Positions 37,727-47,091 of a stretch of 64,000 nucleotides of DNA are shown here, one piece after another. This DNA comes from Alteromonas sp. CI.11.F.A3 (lineage in GTDB: Bacteria; Pseudomonadota; Gammaproteobacteria; Enterobacterales; Alteromonadaceae). Location: the NCBI RefSeq assembly GCF_032925565.1, contig NZ_CP136708.1, positions 2,976,001 to 3,040,000 on the forward strand. The letters run 5' to 3'. The position numbers were made by a program, and so were the translations under genes. The notes beneath the pieces were generated by a model. It saw only the letters and a program-made list of their open reading frames with translations, did not search any database and was not told the origin of the DNA. The first letter of the stretch is position 1, and every line of letters begins with the position of its first letter.

Positions 37727-38925
37727 AAGCTAACCTCAGCAGATAATCCAATTACACTTCTGTCGTAACCAATAGTATCTCGGTTACTGTCTCTGTCATT
37801 TAATGTGTAGTATAGAGAAAAGCTTAAATAACGACGTGCTTGATAGTTTAATGCAGCAGTATAACGCATTAAATCATCTTCACGATTAGCAATGCCTTCG
37901 TCGTCTAATACATACTCATCACTATATCTACCAATACTGGCCGTAGTGCTTAAGCGCTCAAGCCATTCATGATCCCAAGACACTGTGTAATCACGGCCGC
38001 TAATAAAGTTACCTTCACCGTTGGTTTCACGTGTATCGGCACTGGTAGCGAAACGAAATGTAGAATACGTTAAGGGTTGCCAATCAATTCCTGCTTCCCA
38101 GTTAACGTCGTTAAAAGTACTACGAGTCGCTGACTCAAAATCTCTTTCTGTATAACCCACTTTAGCAAAGCCAGTTGTTGCGGCGGTACTTTCCCACTTA
38201 ACACCCGCTAAAATACGCATTACATCACTATCTCGGCTTTCAGCAGCAGACTCTTGACGGTCATAACGAACATACGTATTGGTTACATCTAACACTAAGG
38301 CTGTTGCTGGCGCAATTTTATAGGCGAACTCTGCGCCTATCTTATTACTTGCTCTATCTCTAAGTAGGTAGGCCTGTTCTTCTCGGTCATAATCTAACGT
38401 TTGGCGACTTGTCTTAAGGGTTAGCATCCCGTTTGACGTTAACGCACCGTAGCTGTATTCAGCACCGGCATACATACTTTTAAAGGTATCAGGCGAAGTA
38501 ATATCGTCGCCGGCCCCTAATGAAAAACCCGTACCTCGATCTTCATGACCATCTTCATATTGCGCAGTTCCACTTAGGCGATGACGACTATTTAGCTCGT
38601 ATTCACCGGTAGCCTCAACAAAATGGTCAGTGTAGTCATCTGCACTGCTTGAAAAGTACACACCGCGCTCTAAGCGGTATCCAAATTGAACGGGGTTGCC
38701 ATCAATTTCGGTTGCCGCAATAATTTCTGGCGAAAGCGTTGCGCGCCAGCTGTAAATTTTAGGTTCACCATCACGAGCATAAGCAACGTTATCAACGTAG
38801 CTCAATGAAGAGTTGAACGTGGGGATAATGTCGAATTGGCCTGCTTCAATACGGCCAGCCTCTTGTGCATTCGATATGGCGCTAATTACCGACAGTGCAA
38901 CAAGGCTTGTTGTCCTTTTAAACAT
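37723..38925 (-). CDS. EPS-associated outer-membrane beta-barrel protein (EpsL/BBP2-like)
   Basis: A 400-residue protein with a signal peptide (MFKRTTSLVALSVISAISNAQ) and a long series of alternating amphipathic strands ending in an aromatic-hydrophobic strand (RSVIGLSAEVSL), as in outer-membrane barrels. I chose the ATG at 38925, with AGGAG 6 nt upstream; the frame extends to 38988 but those codons do not fit a signal peptide. Together with the short Wza it probably forms the outer-membrane exit for the polymer. It is the first gene of the leftward core export operon (38.9 to 33.5 kb). Confidence 0.82.
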   Translation of the reverse strand: MFKRTTSLVALSVISAISNAQEAGRIEAGQFDIIPTFNSSLSYVDNVAYARDGEPKIYSWRATLSPEIIAATEIDGNPVQFGYRLERGVYFSSSADDYTDHFVEATGEYELNSRHRLSGTAQYEDGHEDRGTGFSLGAGDDITSPDTFKSMYAGAEYSYGALTSNGMLTLKTSRQTLDYDREEQAYLLRDRASNKIGAEFAYKIAPATALVLDVTNTYVRYDRQESAAESRDSDVMRILAGVKWESTAATTGFAKVGYTERDFESATRSTFNDVNWEAGIDWQPLTYSTFRFATSADTRETNGEGNFISGRDYTVSWDHEWLERLSTTASIGRYSDEYVLDDEGIANREDDLMRYTAALNYQARRYLSFSLYYTLNDRDSNRDTIGYDRSVIGLSAEVSL

Positions 38926-39396
38926 ACTCGCTCCTAAAATTTTTTTGGTCTTATTATGGGTAAATGTTGGGGTAAAACAGTGCAACATCTGCTTGCTTGC
39001 TCAAAAAAACAACACCAACCACATTTATTTAACCGATTTGAGTGTGAAATTCATAATCTTTGCGCTATATGCCATCTAGCATGCTAATACTGTGCCATAC
39101 AGTTTAACGAAACAATAAATGAAAATTTTCGTTACTTTTTATCAGCCCTAATCAACTTGTACGTATCTGCTAAACATACCCCGTATATATTTCAAAACCT
39201 ACCCATCACCACTGCTAGCATAGCGAATGAATATTGCAGCAATGTGTCTAGATTACGGGCTTACCTGTAAGTTGAGGCAACTTTTCAACCCCGTTAAAGC
39301 GACGTTTTCAGGTTGAAAGTTAATAGATTTATGGCACGCAGTATAAAGATAATTAGTTATCTTACAATATCATTTGAAGAATTGCTTTCAATAGTT

Positions 39397-39413
39397 TTGT
39401 AATAAAATTACAA
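39397..39413. promoter_or_regulatory. HexR-box-like palindrome B
   Basis: TTGTAATAAAATTACAA, a perfect inverted repeat (TTGTAAT-AAA-ATTACAA) and an exact match to the HexR consensus as I remember it. Its left half doubles as the -35 of the candidate promoter below, so binding would repress. It shares all but one base with palindrome A at 27650. Confidence 0.5.
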
Positions 39414-39425
39414 CTTGCTTATACT
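39397..39425 (+). promoter_or_regulatory. Candidate promoter of the phosphoglycosyltransferase gene
   Basis: -35 TTGTAA (39397-39402), 17-bp spacer, -10 TATACT (39420-39425). It predicts a start near 39432 and a leader of about 230 nt before the ATG at 39664. Confidence 0.45.
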
Positions 39426-39663
39426 ATAGTTAAGCTGAAAGAGTGGTTAATATCGCTTAGTTAGCTTTTTGTTAGCTTGGCGTGGTTAAGCCCCTCTTCC
39501 TGTTTTCAATTTTGCTTTCAAAGCTTTTCGGTACAAATCTTGCTTTAGTTTAACTAATCAGCTTAAAAAGTAATTTAAGCTAAAGCTTATAATAAACGCA
39601 GTGGTCTTTTGCTTTATTGACAATTGAAGTCGGCGTGAACTTTTATTTCTTAGAGATACTTAC

Positions 39664-41118
39664 ATGGATAATAAAGTAGCACCTAACCAAGTCCTCAAAT
39701 CTCACGAGGTTGAACCCAATGCTTCTGGCGGGCTTATCGTTAGGAACCAAAGTGGTTTCTCAACCATATATAGGCTTATTGATTTATGCTTAGTGACCTT
39801 ACTTTATTACGCTTCAGCGTTTTATTACCATAGCCCAGTAACCGCTGGCAGCCTTCTATTCCTTTTTGTCTTTGTTATTAGTTTCCAATTATCTGGTGAA
39901 TTTGTAGAACTTTACCGTTCTTGGCGTGGCCACAGAACGAATGAAATGCTTCGTGCAGCGGCTATAGCGTGGGCACTTAGCATGTTGTCTACCACCGCTT
40001 TTGGGTTCTTTTTCTTTGGCGATTTAAGAATTACGCCACCTGGTGTTTTATTATGGGCCGCATCTTCATTTGTTGTGGTACTTGCTTGGCGCTATGTAAT
40101 GCGAAAATTCCTTTTTCGCCTTCGCCGCAGCGGATTAAACTCAAGAAAATCGATTGTAATTGGTGCAAGTCAGTTGGGTTACAACATGGCCAATCAAATT
40201 GTGTCAAATGAACATTTGGGCATTCGTTTCTTAGGGTTGTTCGACGACAGAAGCGAAGACAGATTGCCTCATGAGTTTAGAAACCAAGTATTAGGCAATA
40301 TTGAATCGGCCATTGAAATGGCTAAGCGCAATGAAGTGGACTACATATATATAGCGCTGCCAATGAGTGCAGAAAGCCGTATTCGCCACATTCTTGAAAA
40401 ATGTAGCGACACCACGGCTAACGTTTATATTATTCCTAACTTCTTCATGTACAACCTACTAAATGCCCGCTGGCAGTCGATTGGCTCTGTACAAGCGTTA
40501 AGCGTGTACGACACCCCATTCCAGGGTGCTAGCGACATTTTAAAACGCTTTGAAGACATTGTATTAAGTATTCTAATCTTAATCATGCTGGCTATCCCAA
40601 TGTTGGGCATTGCTGCAGCGGTTAAGCTTACCTCTAAGGGCCCTGTCATTTTCAAACAGAAACGATATGGGTTAGATGGAAAGCAAATTACCGTTTATAA
40701 ATTTCGCTCTATGACTACGCAAGATAACGGTGCTGTGGTTAAACAAGCCACTAAGAATGATGCTCGCTTAACTAAAATTGGTGGGTTTCTGCGCCGTTCT
40801 TCTATTGATGAACTTCCACAGTTTATTAATGTGCTACAGGGCAGAATGTCGATTGTAGGCCCTCGCCCTCATGCAGTAGCGCATAATGAAGAATACCGTA
40901 AGCTTATAACGGGCTACATGCTTCGCCATAAGGTGAAACCTGGTATTACCGGTTGGGCGCAAGTTAACGGCTTACGCGGCGAAACAGAGACAGTGAATAA
41001 AATGGTACAGCGAGTAGAGTACGATTTAGATTATATTCACCGCTGGTCTGTTTGGTTCGATATTAAAATAGTCTTTATGACGGTATTTGGTGGGTTAGCG
41101 AATAAGAACGCTTACTAA
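39664..41118 (+). CDS. Undecaprenyl-phosphate sugar phosphotransferase (WcaJ/VpsL-like)
   Basis: A 484-residue polyprenyl glycosylphosphotransferase that starts EPS repeat-unit synthesis by placing a sugar-1-phosphate, probably glucose, on undecaprenyl phosphate. Four N-terminal membrane segments (about 35-145), a CoA-binding-like domain (SIVIGASQLGYNMANQI, about 165-265), the membrane hairpin (about 300-322) and the catalytic domain: GPVIFKQKRYGLDGKQITVYKFRSM, RRSSIDELPQFINVLQGRMSIVGPRP and VKPGITGWAQVNGLRG. A terminator follows 72 nt after the stop, so it is monocistronic. It marks the right end of the EPS locus. Confidence 0.93.
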   Translation: MDNKVAPNQVLKSHEVEPNASGGLIVRNQSGFSTIYRLIDLCLVTLLYYASAFYYHSPVTAGSLLFLFVFVISFQLSGEFVELYRSWRGHRTNEMLRAAAIAWALSMLSTTAFGFFFFGDLRITPPGVLLWAASSFVVVLAWRYVMRKFLFRLRRSGLNSRKSIVIGASQLGYNMANQIVSNEHLGIRFLGLFDDRSEDRLPHEFRNQVLGNIESAIEMAKRNEVDYIYIALPMSAESRIRHILEKCSDTTANVYIIPNFFMYNLLNARWQSIGSVQALSVYDTPFQGASDILKRFEDIVLSILILIMLAIPMLGIAAAVKLTSKGPVIFKQKRYGLDGKQITVYKFRSMTTQDNGAVVKQATKNDARLTKIGGFLRRSSIDELPQFINVLQGRMSIVGPRPHAVAHNEEYRKLITGYMLRHKVKPGITGWAQVNGLRGETETVNKMVQRVEYDLDYIHRWSVWFDIKIVFMTVFGGLANKNAY

Positions 41119-41190
41119 CACTATCTGTTTAAATTTGGTTAGTGCCAATTTTATCAGTTTAAGATTGTAAAATTTTGATACACCTAATCT

Positions 41191-41224
41191 AAGCCTCAAC
41201 ACCACGTGTTGAGGCTTTTTTGTT
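41191..41224 (+). terminator. Intrinsic terminator after the phosphoglycosyltransferase gene
   Basis: AAGCCTCAACAC, loop CAC, GTGTTGAGGCTT followed by a T-run: a 12-bp perfect stem with U-tract. Confidence 0.92.
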
Positions 41225-41360
41225 TCTGTTAACGATGTATTTAAATGATGAGGCGCTTGCCAGTTCATTCTTCAACGTACTATTGGAGGCCATTTTAATT
41301 GTAGTTTCCGGCTCCTTGAGTGTATAAATAAGTGACACCCATTACATTATAAGCCACGCT

Positions 41361-42275
41361 ATGAAGTACCTATTACTGGCAAGTACGTCATTTTTACTCA
41401 CTGCTTGTTACTTATTACCTACACAAACTCCCTCACCTTGGTTAGTAATTGATACGTTCAATAACGAATCGCTAACTGGTTGGCAATTAGCCGACACGCA
41501 AAATGACACTGAACCTTATGCATGCCCCTTTAAAGCGAACGCCCAAGTGACTGAAATTAAATTTTACGATCCTCGGGCAGCTTCATGCGCAGCCTTAGGC
41601 AAAGGTACCCATACAAACATCTCCCATACTCTGCCTAACGCTAGCAACGGCTATTTAATTAAAAAGCCTGCAGCTGACGGCGTTGTGGGGAATAGAAAAG
41701 CCCTAAGCTTCAAAGCACTGCCTGTACCTGTAAACGTGGGCGATACCTATACCTTTTATACCAAAATTTGCGTTGAGCGATTTCCTAACAACCATGCTTT
41801 TGGCATTAGTAACATGAAACCTGCCGACATAATTAAACATGGTTACAACGCGTTTGAACCTACCCTAAGAGTTACCGATAAGTACGAATCGAACGGGTAT
41901 AAGAACGACGGTAGCTTAATGGTGAAAATAGACAGTACGGATAAATACCGCCAATACGCCAGTGTAAAAAATGCTGACAAAAAAATATCACAGCCTCTTA
42001 CGGTGGGCGAATGGTACGAAATTTGGTACGTGGTTAATAACGCCACGGTTGAAAATGGTGGGCAAGTTTATAGTGTGTACGTGAAAGGCGGCGAGTTCAG
42101 CCAGCAAACCTTAGCGTATGAAAACGCTACTTTTAGAATGAAACGAGAATTAGCCCTTATTTACTTTTTGGCTAATAGCAATACAGGGCCAATTGATAAA
42201 CCATACGGTAATGGCGGCTTGGCCTATGATGATATTTATATGAGTAAGGGTGTGAATTTGTCTACACCTTATTAA
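41361..42275 (+). CDS. Secreted lipoprotein, beta-rich, unknown function
   Basis: A 304-residue predicted lipoprotein (MKYLLLASTSFLLTAC, Cys16). The mature part looks like a jelly-roll: WLVIDTFNNESLTGWQLADTQ at the start, YTFYTKICVERFPNNHAFGISN, VGEWYEIWYVVNNAT and a C-terminal GGLAYDDIYMSKG that recalls LamG/concanavalin-like carbohydrate-binding modules. No catalytic residues assigned. It lies between the EPS locus and the convergent rplT cluster, so it may bind or process polysaccharide. Confidence 0.75.
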   Translation: MKYLLLASTSFLLTACYLLPTQTPSPWLVIDTFNNESLTGWQLADTQNDTEPYACPFKANAQVTEIKFYDPRAASCAALGKGTHTNISHTLPNASNGYLIKKPAADGVVGNRKALSFKALPVPVNVGDTYTFYTKICVERFPNNHAFGISNMKPADIIKHGYNAFEPTLRVTDKYESNGYKNDGSLMVKIDSTDKYRQYASVKNADKKISQPLTVGEWYEIWYVVNNATVENGGQVYSVYVKGGEFSQQTLAYENATFRMKRELALIYFLANSNTGPIDKPYGNGGLAYDDIYMSKGVNLSTPY

Positions 42276-42403
42276 GTGCGTGTGAGAGCCGTGGGCTAAT
42301 CGCTATTTAACACAGCCTGGCTCTTTTCTGTTTTGGTTTTCCGTTTTGTGGGCTGCGCTGTGTACGAATAGTGCTGTTAACAAAAAACTAAACGCCAGAA
42401 ACG

Positions 42404-42432
42404 AAAAAAGGCGAGCATCCTGCTCGCCTTTT
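42404..42432 (-). terminator. Intrinsic terminator after rplT
   Basis: AAAAGGCGAGCA, loop TCC, TGCTCGCCTTTT: a 12-bp stem with an A-run that becomes a U-tract on the minus strand. It ends transcription of thrS-infC-rpmI-rplT 33 nt after rplT, confirming that pheST is not read from that operon. It could also stop the plus-strand lipoprotein transcript. Confidence 0.9.
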
Positions 42433-42464
42433 CCCGAAAGAACTTAAACTTAATTAGTTAATAA

Positions 42465-42821
42465 TTAAGCTAATGCGCCTTTAGCCGCATCGACTAGTGC
42501 GCTGAAAGCCGCTTTGTCATGTACAGCGATGTCGGCAAGGATCTTACGATCGATTTCAACAGACGCTTTTTTCAAGCCGTTAATGAAACGGCTGTATGAC
42601 ATACCATTTTGACGTGCAGCAGCATTAATACGTGCAATCCACAATTGACGGAATTGACGCTTGCGCTGACGACGGTCACGGTAAGCATATTGACCAGCTT
42701 TAGTTACGGCTTGTACCGCTACGCGATAAACACGTGAACGAGCACCGTAATAACCTTTTGCCTGCTTGAGGACTTTTTTGTGACGTGCACGTGCTACCGT
42801 GCCGCGTTTTACTCTAGCCAT
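42465..42821 (-). CDS. rplT: 50S ribosomal protein L20
   Basis: A 118-residue 23S rRNA-binding protein with the highly basic N-terminus [20 protein letters not shown] and the conserved [13 protein letters not shown]. It is 17 nt after rpmI. In relatives L20 represses its own operon by binding the infC-rpmI leader; the 113-nt infC-rpmI gap could hold such a site but I did not fold it. Confidence 0.98.
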   Translation of the reverse strand: MARVKRGTVARARHKKVLKQAKGYYGARSRVYRVAVQAVTKAGQYAYRDRRQRKRQFRQLWIARINAAARQNGMSYSRFINGLKKASVEIDRKILADIAVHDKAAFSALVDAAKGALA

Positions 42822-42838
42822 TAATCAGTCTCCTAAGT

Positions 42839-43036
42839 CTATACGTACGGCAACATGCGCTGAACCAATTTGGTATCAGAATCATGAACCAGTTTCTTGC
42901 CACGAAGGTGACGTTTACGCTTAGAGCTCTTCTTAGTCAGAATGTGACGTAAGTGAGACTGTTTGCTTTTAAAGCGGCCAGAACCCGTTTTCTTAAAACG
43001 TTTGGCGGCACCGCTTACAGTTTTCATTTTAGGCAT
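42839..43036 (-). CDS. rpmI: 50S ribosomal protein L35
   Basis: A 65-residue basic ribosomal protein: [39 protein letters not shown], ending QRMLPYV. Full family length, located between infC and rplT in the standard order. Confidence 0.98.
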   Translation of the reverse strand: MPKMKTVSGAAKRFKKTGSGRFKSKQSHLRHILTKKSSKRKRHLRGKKLVHDSDTKLVQRMLPYV

Positions 43037-43149
43037 TGCTAAAACTCCGCATTGTTAGTATCGACGCTGGGTATGCAGTTACCGGTTGTCGGTTAATGTT
43101 TAGCCGCAGGGTGTTTTGAGATTGCAGTACCTCAAAAACTTTTAGACCA

Positions 43150-43692
43150 CTACGACTTCTTAGTTGGGGCTAGCACCATGATCATTTGGCGGCCTTCCAC
43201 ACGACGTGGGAAAGACTCGCACACAGCAATCTCTTCCAAATCCGCTTTAACACGGTTAAGAAGCTCAATACCGATCTCTTGGTGCGCCATTTCACGTCCG
43301 CGGAAACGGATCGTAACTTTGGCTTTATCACCACCTTCAAGAAAGCGACGCAGGTTGCGCAGTTTTACCTGGTAATCGCCTTCATCAGTGCCAGGGCGGA
43401 ACTTAATCTCCTTGACCTGAATTTGCTTCTGTTTTTTCTTCTGCTCTTTTTGAGCTTTACTTTTTTCAAAGAGGAATTTGCCATAGTCCATAACTTTACA
43501 GACTGGCGGCTCAGCATTCGGACTGATTTCTACTAGATCAAGACTGGCTTCTTCAGCAAGTTTCGTCGCTTCTGCTAACGTCACAATGCCGGCTTGCTCA
43601 CCGTCTTTGCCAATTAAGCGTACTTCTTTGGCTTTAATTTCATCGTTTATGCGGGCTTTGTCGCCCTGAGCCTTGTTATTAGCGCCTTTAAT
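43150..43692 (-). CDS. infC: Translation initiation factor IF-3 with AUU start
   Basis: A 180-residue IF-3 that binds the 30S subunit and checks the start codon. N-domain [16 protein letters not shown], linker [16 protein letters not shown]-domain [20 protein letters not shown]. The start is ATT at 43692 (minus strand): GGAGG lies 7 nt upstream and the product equals E. coli IF-3 in length and N-terminus (IKG against E. coli MKG). An ATG two codons earlier sits only 1 nt from the GGAGG and is unlikely to be used. IF-3 discriminates against AUU, so this start gives negative autoregulation, as established in E. coli. Confidence 0.96.
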   Translation of the reverse strand: MKGANNKAQGDKARINDEIKAKEVRLIGKDGEQAGIVTLAEATKLAEEASLDLVEISPNAEPPVCKVMDYGKFLFEKSKAQKEQKKKQKQIQVKEIKFRPGTDEGDYQVKLRNLRRFLEGGDKAKVTIRFRGREMAHQEIGIELLNRVKADLEEIAVCESFPRRVEGRQMIMVLAPTKKS

Positions 43693-43796
43693 GTGCATTC
43701 CTCCAAACATTTAATTCTTCTGTTTGCTCATCATCTGTCTTTAATTCAGTACTGATAAGCAAACACCGTCGTGTAGTATACACGAAAACCCTCAAA

Positions 43797-45713
43797 CTAT
43801 TTAATGGTCTTTTCTGCCACTTCCTGATTTGCCATGGCAATAAAAGCTTCCAGGCTCATTTTGCCTAGGTCGTCACCGCGTCGTGAGCGTACTGCTACTT
43901 CGCCAGCTTCCATTTCTTTATCGCCTACCACTAGCATATAAGGAACACGCTTGAGAGTGTGCTCGCGGATTTTAAAGCCAATCTTCTCATTTCTCAAGTC
44001 CGACTTTGCTCTAAATCCACTTTTTTGCAGTTTTTTTGCACATTCTTGTGCATATTCACCCTGACTATCGGTAATATTTAGAATTACCACCTGCTGAGGG
44101 GCTAACCAAAGCGGGAAAAGTCCGGCAAATTCTTCGGTAAGAATACCGATAAATCTTTCTAGTGAACCTAAAATAGCTCTGTGGATCATAACAGGCACTT
44201 TACGTTCGCCGTCTTCAGCTACGTAAGTAGACCCTAAACGACCCGGCATAGAGAAATCTAGCTGAACCGTTCCACACTGCCATGCTCTGTCTAAGCAATC
44301 ATGAAGGGTAAATTCAATTTTAGGACCGTAGAACGCGCCTTCGCCTGGCAAATAACTAAACTCAATATTTTTCTTATTAAGTGCTTCTGCCAAAGCAGCT
44401 TCAGATTTATCCCAAATCTCGTCACTGCCAACTCGGCTTTCAGGGCGAGTAGAAAGTTTTACCACGATTTTTTCAAAACCGAAGGTATTGTACGCATCGT
44501 ATACCATGTCAATACAGCTACCCACTTCATCGAGTATCTGTTCTTCGGTACAAAACACGTGTGCATCGTCTTGGGTAAACCCACGTACACGCATTAGACC
44601 ATGTAAGCCACCTGATGGTTCATTACGGTGACAACAACCAAACTCTGCCATACGCAACGGAAGGTCGCGGTAAGACTTTAAGCCTTGGTTAAATATTTGA
44701 ACGTGACCTGGGCAGTTCATTGGTTTAATTGCGTATTCACGCTTTTCAGATTCAGTGGTAAACATGGCATCGCCAAATTTGTCCCAGTGACCCGATTTTT
44801 CCCACAACGAACGGTCCATCATTAATGGGCCTTTTACTTCGCCGTAGTCGTACTCGCGCAATTTGCCACGAATAAACTTTTCTAATTCTGTGTAAATAGA
44901 CCAGCCATCATTATGCCAAAACACCATACCCGGCGCTTCGTCTTGGAAGTGGAACAAGTCTAGCGTTTTACCAATTTTACGGTGATCACGTTTTTCAGCT
45001 TCTTCTAAGCGCTGCAAATAAGCTTTAAGTTGCTTTTTATCTGCCCACGCTGTGCCGTAAATACGTTGCAACATTTTATTGTCGCTGTCGCCACGCCAGT
45101 AAGCGCCGGCTACTTTCATAAGTTTGAAGTTTTGGCAGAATTTCATGTTAGGCACGTGAGGGCCTCGGCACATGTCTACGTATTCTTCATGGTGGTATAA
45201 TCCTGGACGATCATCATGACTGATGTTCTCATCTAGAATTTCCATTTTATAGGTTTCACCGCGTGCTTCGAATGCATCACGGGCTTCTTGCCAGCTAACT
45301 TTATTTTTAACAACGTTATAGTTAGTTTTAGCTAGTTGAAGCATACGCTTTTCAAGCTTTTGAATATCTTCCTGGGTTAGGCTTTCTTCCATATCAACAT
45401 CGTAGTAAAAACCGTTGTCGATAGTTGGCCCAATTGCCATTTTGGTGTTTGGCCAAAGTTGCTTAATAGCATGGCCTAACAAATGCGCACAGCTGTGGCG
45501 AAGAATTTCTAAACCAGCTTCATCTTTTGCGGTAATGATTTGTAGTTGAGCATCTGACTCAATAAGATCTACGGCGTCTACCAATTCGCCATTTACTTTA
45601 CCGGCAATGGTGGCTTTCGCTAAACCTGGGCCGATATCGTTGGCAACATCTAATACAGAAACTGATTGGTCGAAAGCGCGCTGGCTTCCATCAGGAAGGG
45701 TAATTACTGGCAT
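43797..45713 (-). CDS. thrS: Threonyl-tRNA synthetase
   Basis: A 638-residue cytoplasmic class II synthetase, near-colinear with E. coli ThrS: TGS domain [16 protein letters not shown], editing domain with [10 protein letters not shown] and YVDMCRGPH, catalytic core with [44 protein letters not shown], and anticodon-binding domain. I chose the ATG at 45713 (AAAGGA upstream, E. coli-like MPVITLP) over an in-frame codon at 45776. A leader of about 200 nt before it is compatible with thrS translational autoregulation. Confidence 0.97.
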   Translation of the reverse strand: MPVITLPDGSQRAFDQSVSVLDVANDIGPGLAKATIAGKVNGELVDAVDLIESDAQLQIITAKDEAGLEILRHSCAHLLGHAIKQLWPNTKMAIGPTIDNGFYYDVDMEESLTQEDIQKLEKRMLQLAKTNYNVVKNKVSWQEARDAFEARGETYKMEILDENISHDDRPGLYHHEEYVDMCRGPHVPNMKFCQNFKLMKVAGAYWRGDSDNKMLQRIYGTAWADKKQLKAYLQRLEEAEKRDHRKIGKTLDLFHFQDEAPGMVFWHNDGWSIYTELEKFIRGKLREYDYGEVKGPLMMDRSLWEKSGHWDKFGDAMFTTESEKREYAIKPMNCPGHVQIFNQGLKSYRDLPLRMAEFGCCHRNEPSGGLHGLMRVRGFTQDDAHVFCTEEQILDEVGSCIDMVYDAYNTFGFEKIVVKLSTRPESRVGSDEIWDKSEAALAEALNKKNIEFSYLPGEGAFYGPKIEFTLHDCLDRAWQCGTVQLDFSMPGRLGSTYVAEDGERKVPVMIHRAILGSLERFIGILTEEFAGLFPLWLAPQQVVILNITDSQGEYAQECAKKLQKSGFRAKSDLRNEKIGFKIREHTLKRVPYMLVVGDKEMEAGEVAVRSRRGDDLGKMSLEAFIAMANQEVAEKTIK

Positions 45714-46166
45714 GATATGTCCTTTACAGTGGTGACGCCTACTCTGCGCCACTTGCAATTTTAAATTTAAAAACACCTATTGGGTGTTAAAGCGATGTCG
45801 TTATGTTCATTGCTTGCGCGGTATTTGCGGTACTAGCGCAATAAACAATATAACTTTGATGACCGTTTACTCTTTGCCGACTTCCATACTTGGGCCGGCC
45901 GTATAAACGATAATCGATGGGCGATTATAACGACTGAAAACGCACTTGCAATGGGTAAGGGTATTTTCAATGCCTTGCTAGCCACATTTCGTGCATTTGA
46001 GTAAAAACATTTTGTGAATTTCACCTGTTTTTACCTGAAACCTTACTTATTCTTATCTTTAAATTATTGGAAATGCTGTCAAACTTAAGCAAACTTGCTT
46101 ATGCGAAAAGTAACACCGAATAAAAAAATCGAACAAAAGCCCCGAACAACGGAGTAGTGCCTGCCA
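45714..46166. other. Divergent region between thrS and folM
   Basis: About 450 bp without a gene. It carries the thrS promoter and leader on the minus strand. No convincing promoter for folM was found. Confidence 0.5.
45924..45951 (-). promoter_or_regulatory. thrS: Candidate thrS operon promoter
   Basis: Minus strand: -35 TTGCAA (45946-45951), 16-bp spacer, -10 TATAAT (45924-45929, perfect). Start near 45917 gives a leader of about 200 nt before the thrS ATG, long enough for the structured operator known in E. coli thrS. Confidence 0.6.
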
Positions 46167-47036
46167 ATGCCTAACGAACACAAACTTACCGACAACCACA
46201 ACATGGAAGATGAAGCCGCTAATGCAGACATTGCTACTGAACAAGTGACACAAAAACATTCACCTGTAGCACTGATAACCGGCGCAGCGAAACGCATTGG
46301 TGCCACAATGGCGAAAACCCTTCACAGTGCTGGGTATCGCGTGATTGTGCATTACGGTCAATCGGCTGAAGACGCAACCGCTTTGGTAAGTTCGTTAAAT
46401 GCAATAAGGCCCAATAGCGCAATTTGTTTGCAAGCGAACTTGTGCAAGTTAGAGGATATTACTCGCTTAGCAGAACAAGCCACTGCGCCAGATGCGTTTT
46501 CATCTAGCAGTATTGCCAATACACAGAGTCAACGCGGCATCGACGTACTCATCAATAACGCCTCTAGCTTTTACCCTACCCCCCTTGGCGATATTTCTGC
46601 GAGTGACTGGCAAAGCCTAGTGGGCAGCAACGTACAAGGCCCCTTATTTTTATCGCAAGCGTTATGGCCTGCACTAAAAGCGAGTAACGGCTGTATTATT
46701 AATATGGTTGATATGCACATAGACCGCCCACTGCCCCACCATACGGTATACGGCCTTGCTAAAACAGCGTTGGCGTCTATTACCCGTTCACTGGCAGTTG
46801 AAATGGCGCCGCACGTACGCGTGAATGGTATTGCGCCGGGCGCCATTTTGTGGCCTGAAAGAGAATTAGAGCACGATCAAAAACAGCGGTTATTAGACAG
46901 TATTCCATTAGGCGGGCTTGGCTCACCCGAGGATATTGCAAACACCGCAACATTTTTGATTTCAGCTCAATACATTACTGGGCAAATTATCTATGTAGAT
47001 GGTGGTCGCAGCTTACACACTAATGCGTCGGCGTAA
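46167..47036 (+). CDS. folM: Pteridine reductase FolM-like SDR
   Basis: A 289-residue NADPH-dependent short-chain dehydrogenase. Rossmann motif ALITGAAKRIGATMA, DVLINNASSFYPTPLGDIS, GPLFLSQAL, YGLAK catalytic Tyr/Lys and VNGIAPGAILWPE. The combination GAAKRIG plus NNASSFYPTP is typical of pteridine reductases (FolM, dihydromonapterin reductase). An N-terminal extension of about 30 residues is present and may reflect a later true start, but no better start with a ribosome-binding site is visible. Confidence 0.85.
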   Translation: MPNEHKLTDNHNMEDEAANADIATEQVTQKHSPVALITGAAKRIGATMAKTLHSAGYRVIVHYGQSAEDATALVSSLNAIRPNSAICLQANLCKLEDITRLAEQATAPDAFSSSSIANTQSQRGIDVLINNASSFYPTPLGDISASDWQSLVGSNVQGPLFLSQALWPALKASNGCIINMVDMHIDRPLPHHTVYGLAKTALASITRSLAVEMAPHVRVNGIAPGAILWPERELEHDQKQRLLDSIPLGGLGSPEDIANTATFLISAQYITGQIIYVDGGRSLHTNASA

Positions 47037-47091
47037 TTGCCTGATTTCACAGCGCATCATTCAAACTGAGCGCACACATATTGGAAAGCGT

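Larger units (their letters stand above)
38926..39663. other. Divergent regulatory region of the EPS core
   Basis: About 740 bp without a gene, between the leftward export operon and the rightward phosphoglycosyltransferase. It holds the second HexR-like palindrome overlapping a candidate promoter (39397-39425). I saw no ops/JUMPstart element. Confidence 0.5.

Noticed and set aside
38989..39663. ops/JUMPstart element for RfaH before the EPS operons
   Set aside because: No GGCGGTAG-type sequence was noticed in the divergent regulatory region.
43693..43710. ATG start of infC upstream of the ATT
   Set aside because: The ATG nearest the ATT sits 1 nt from the GGAGG, and the conserved protein begins at the ATT.
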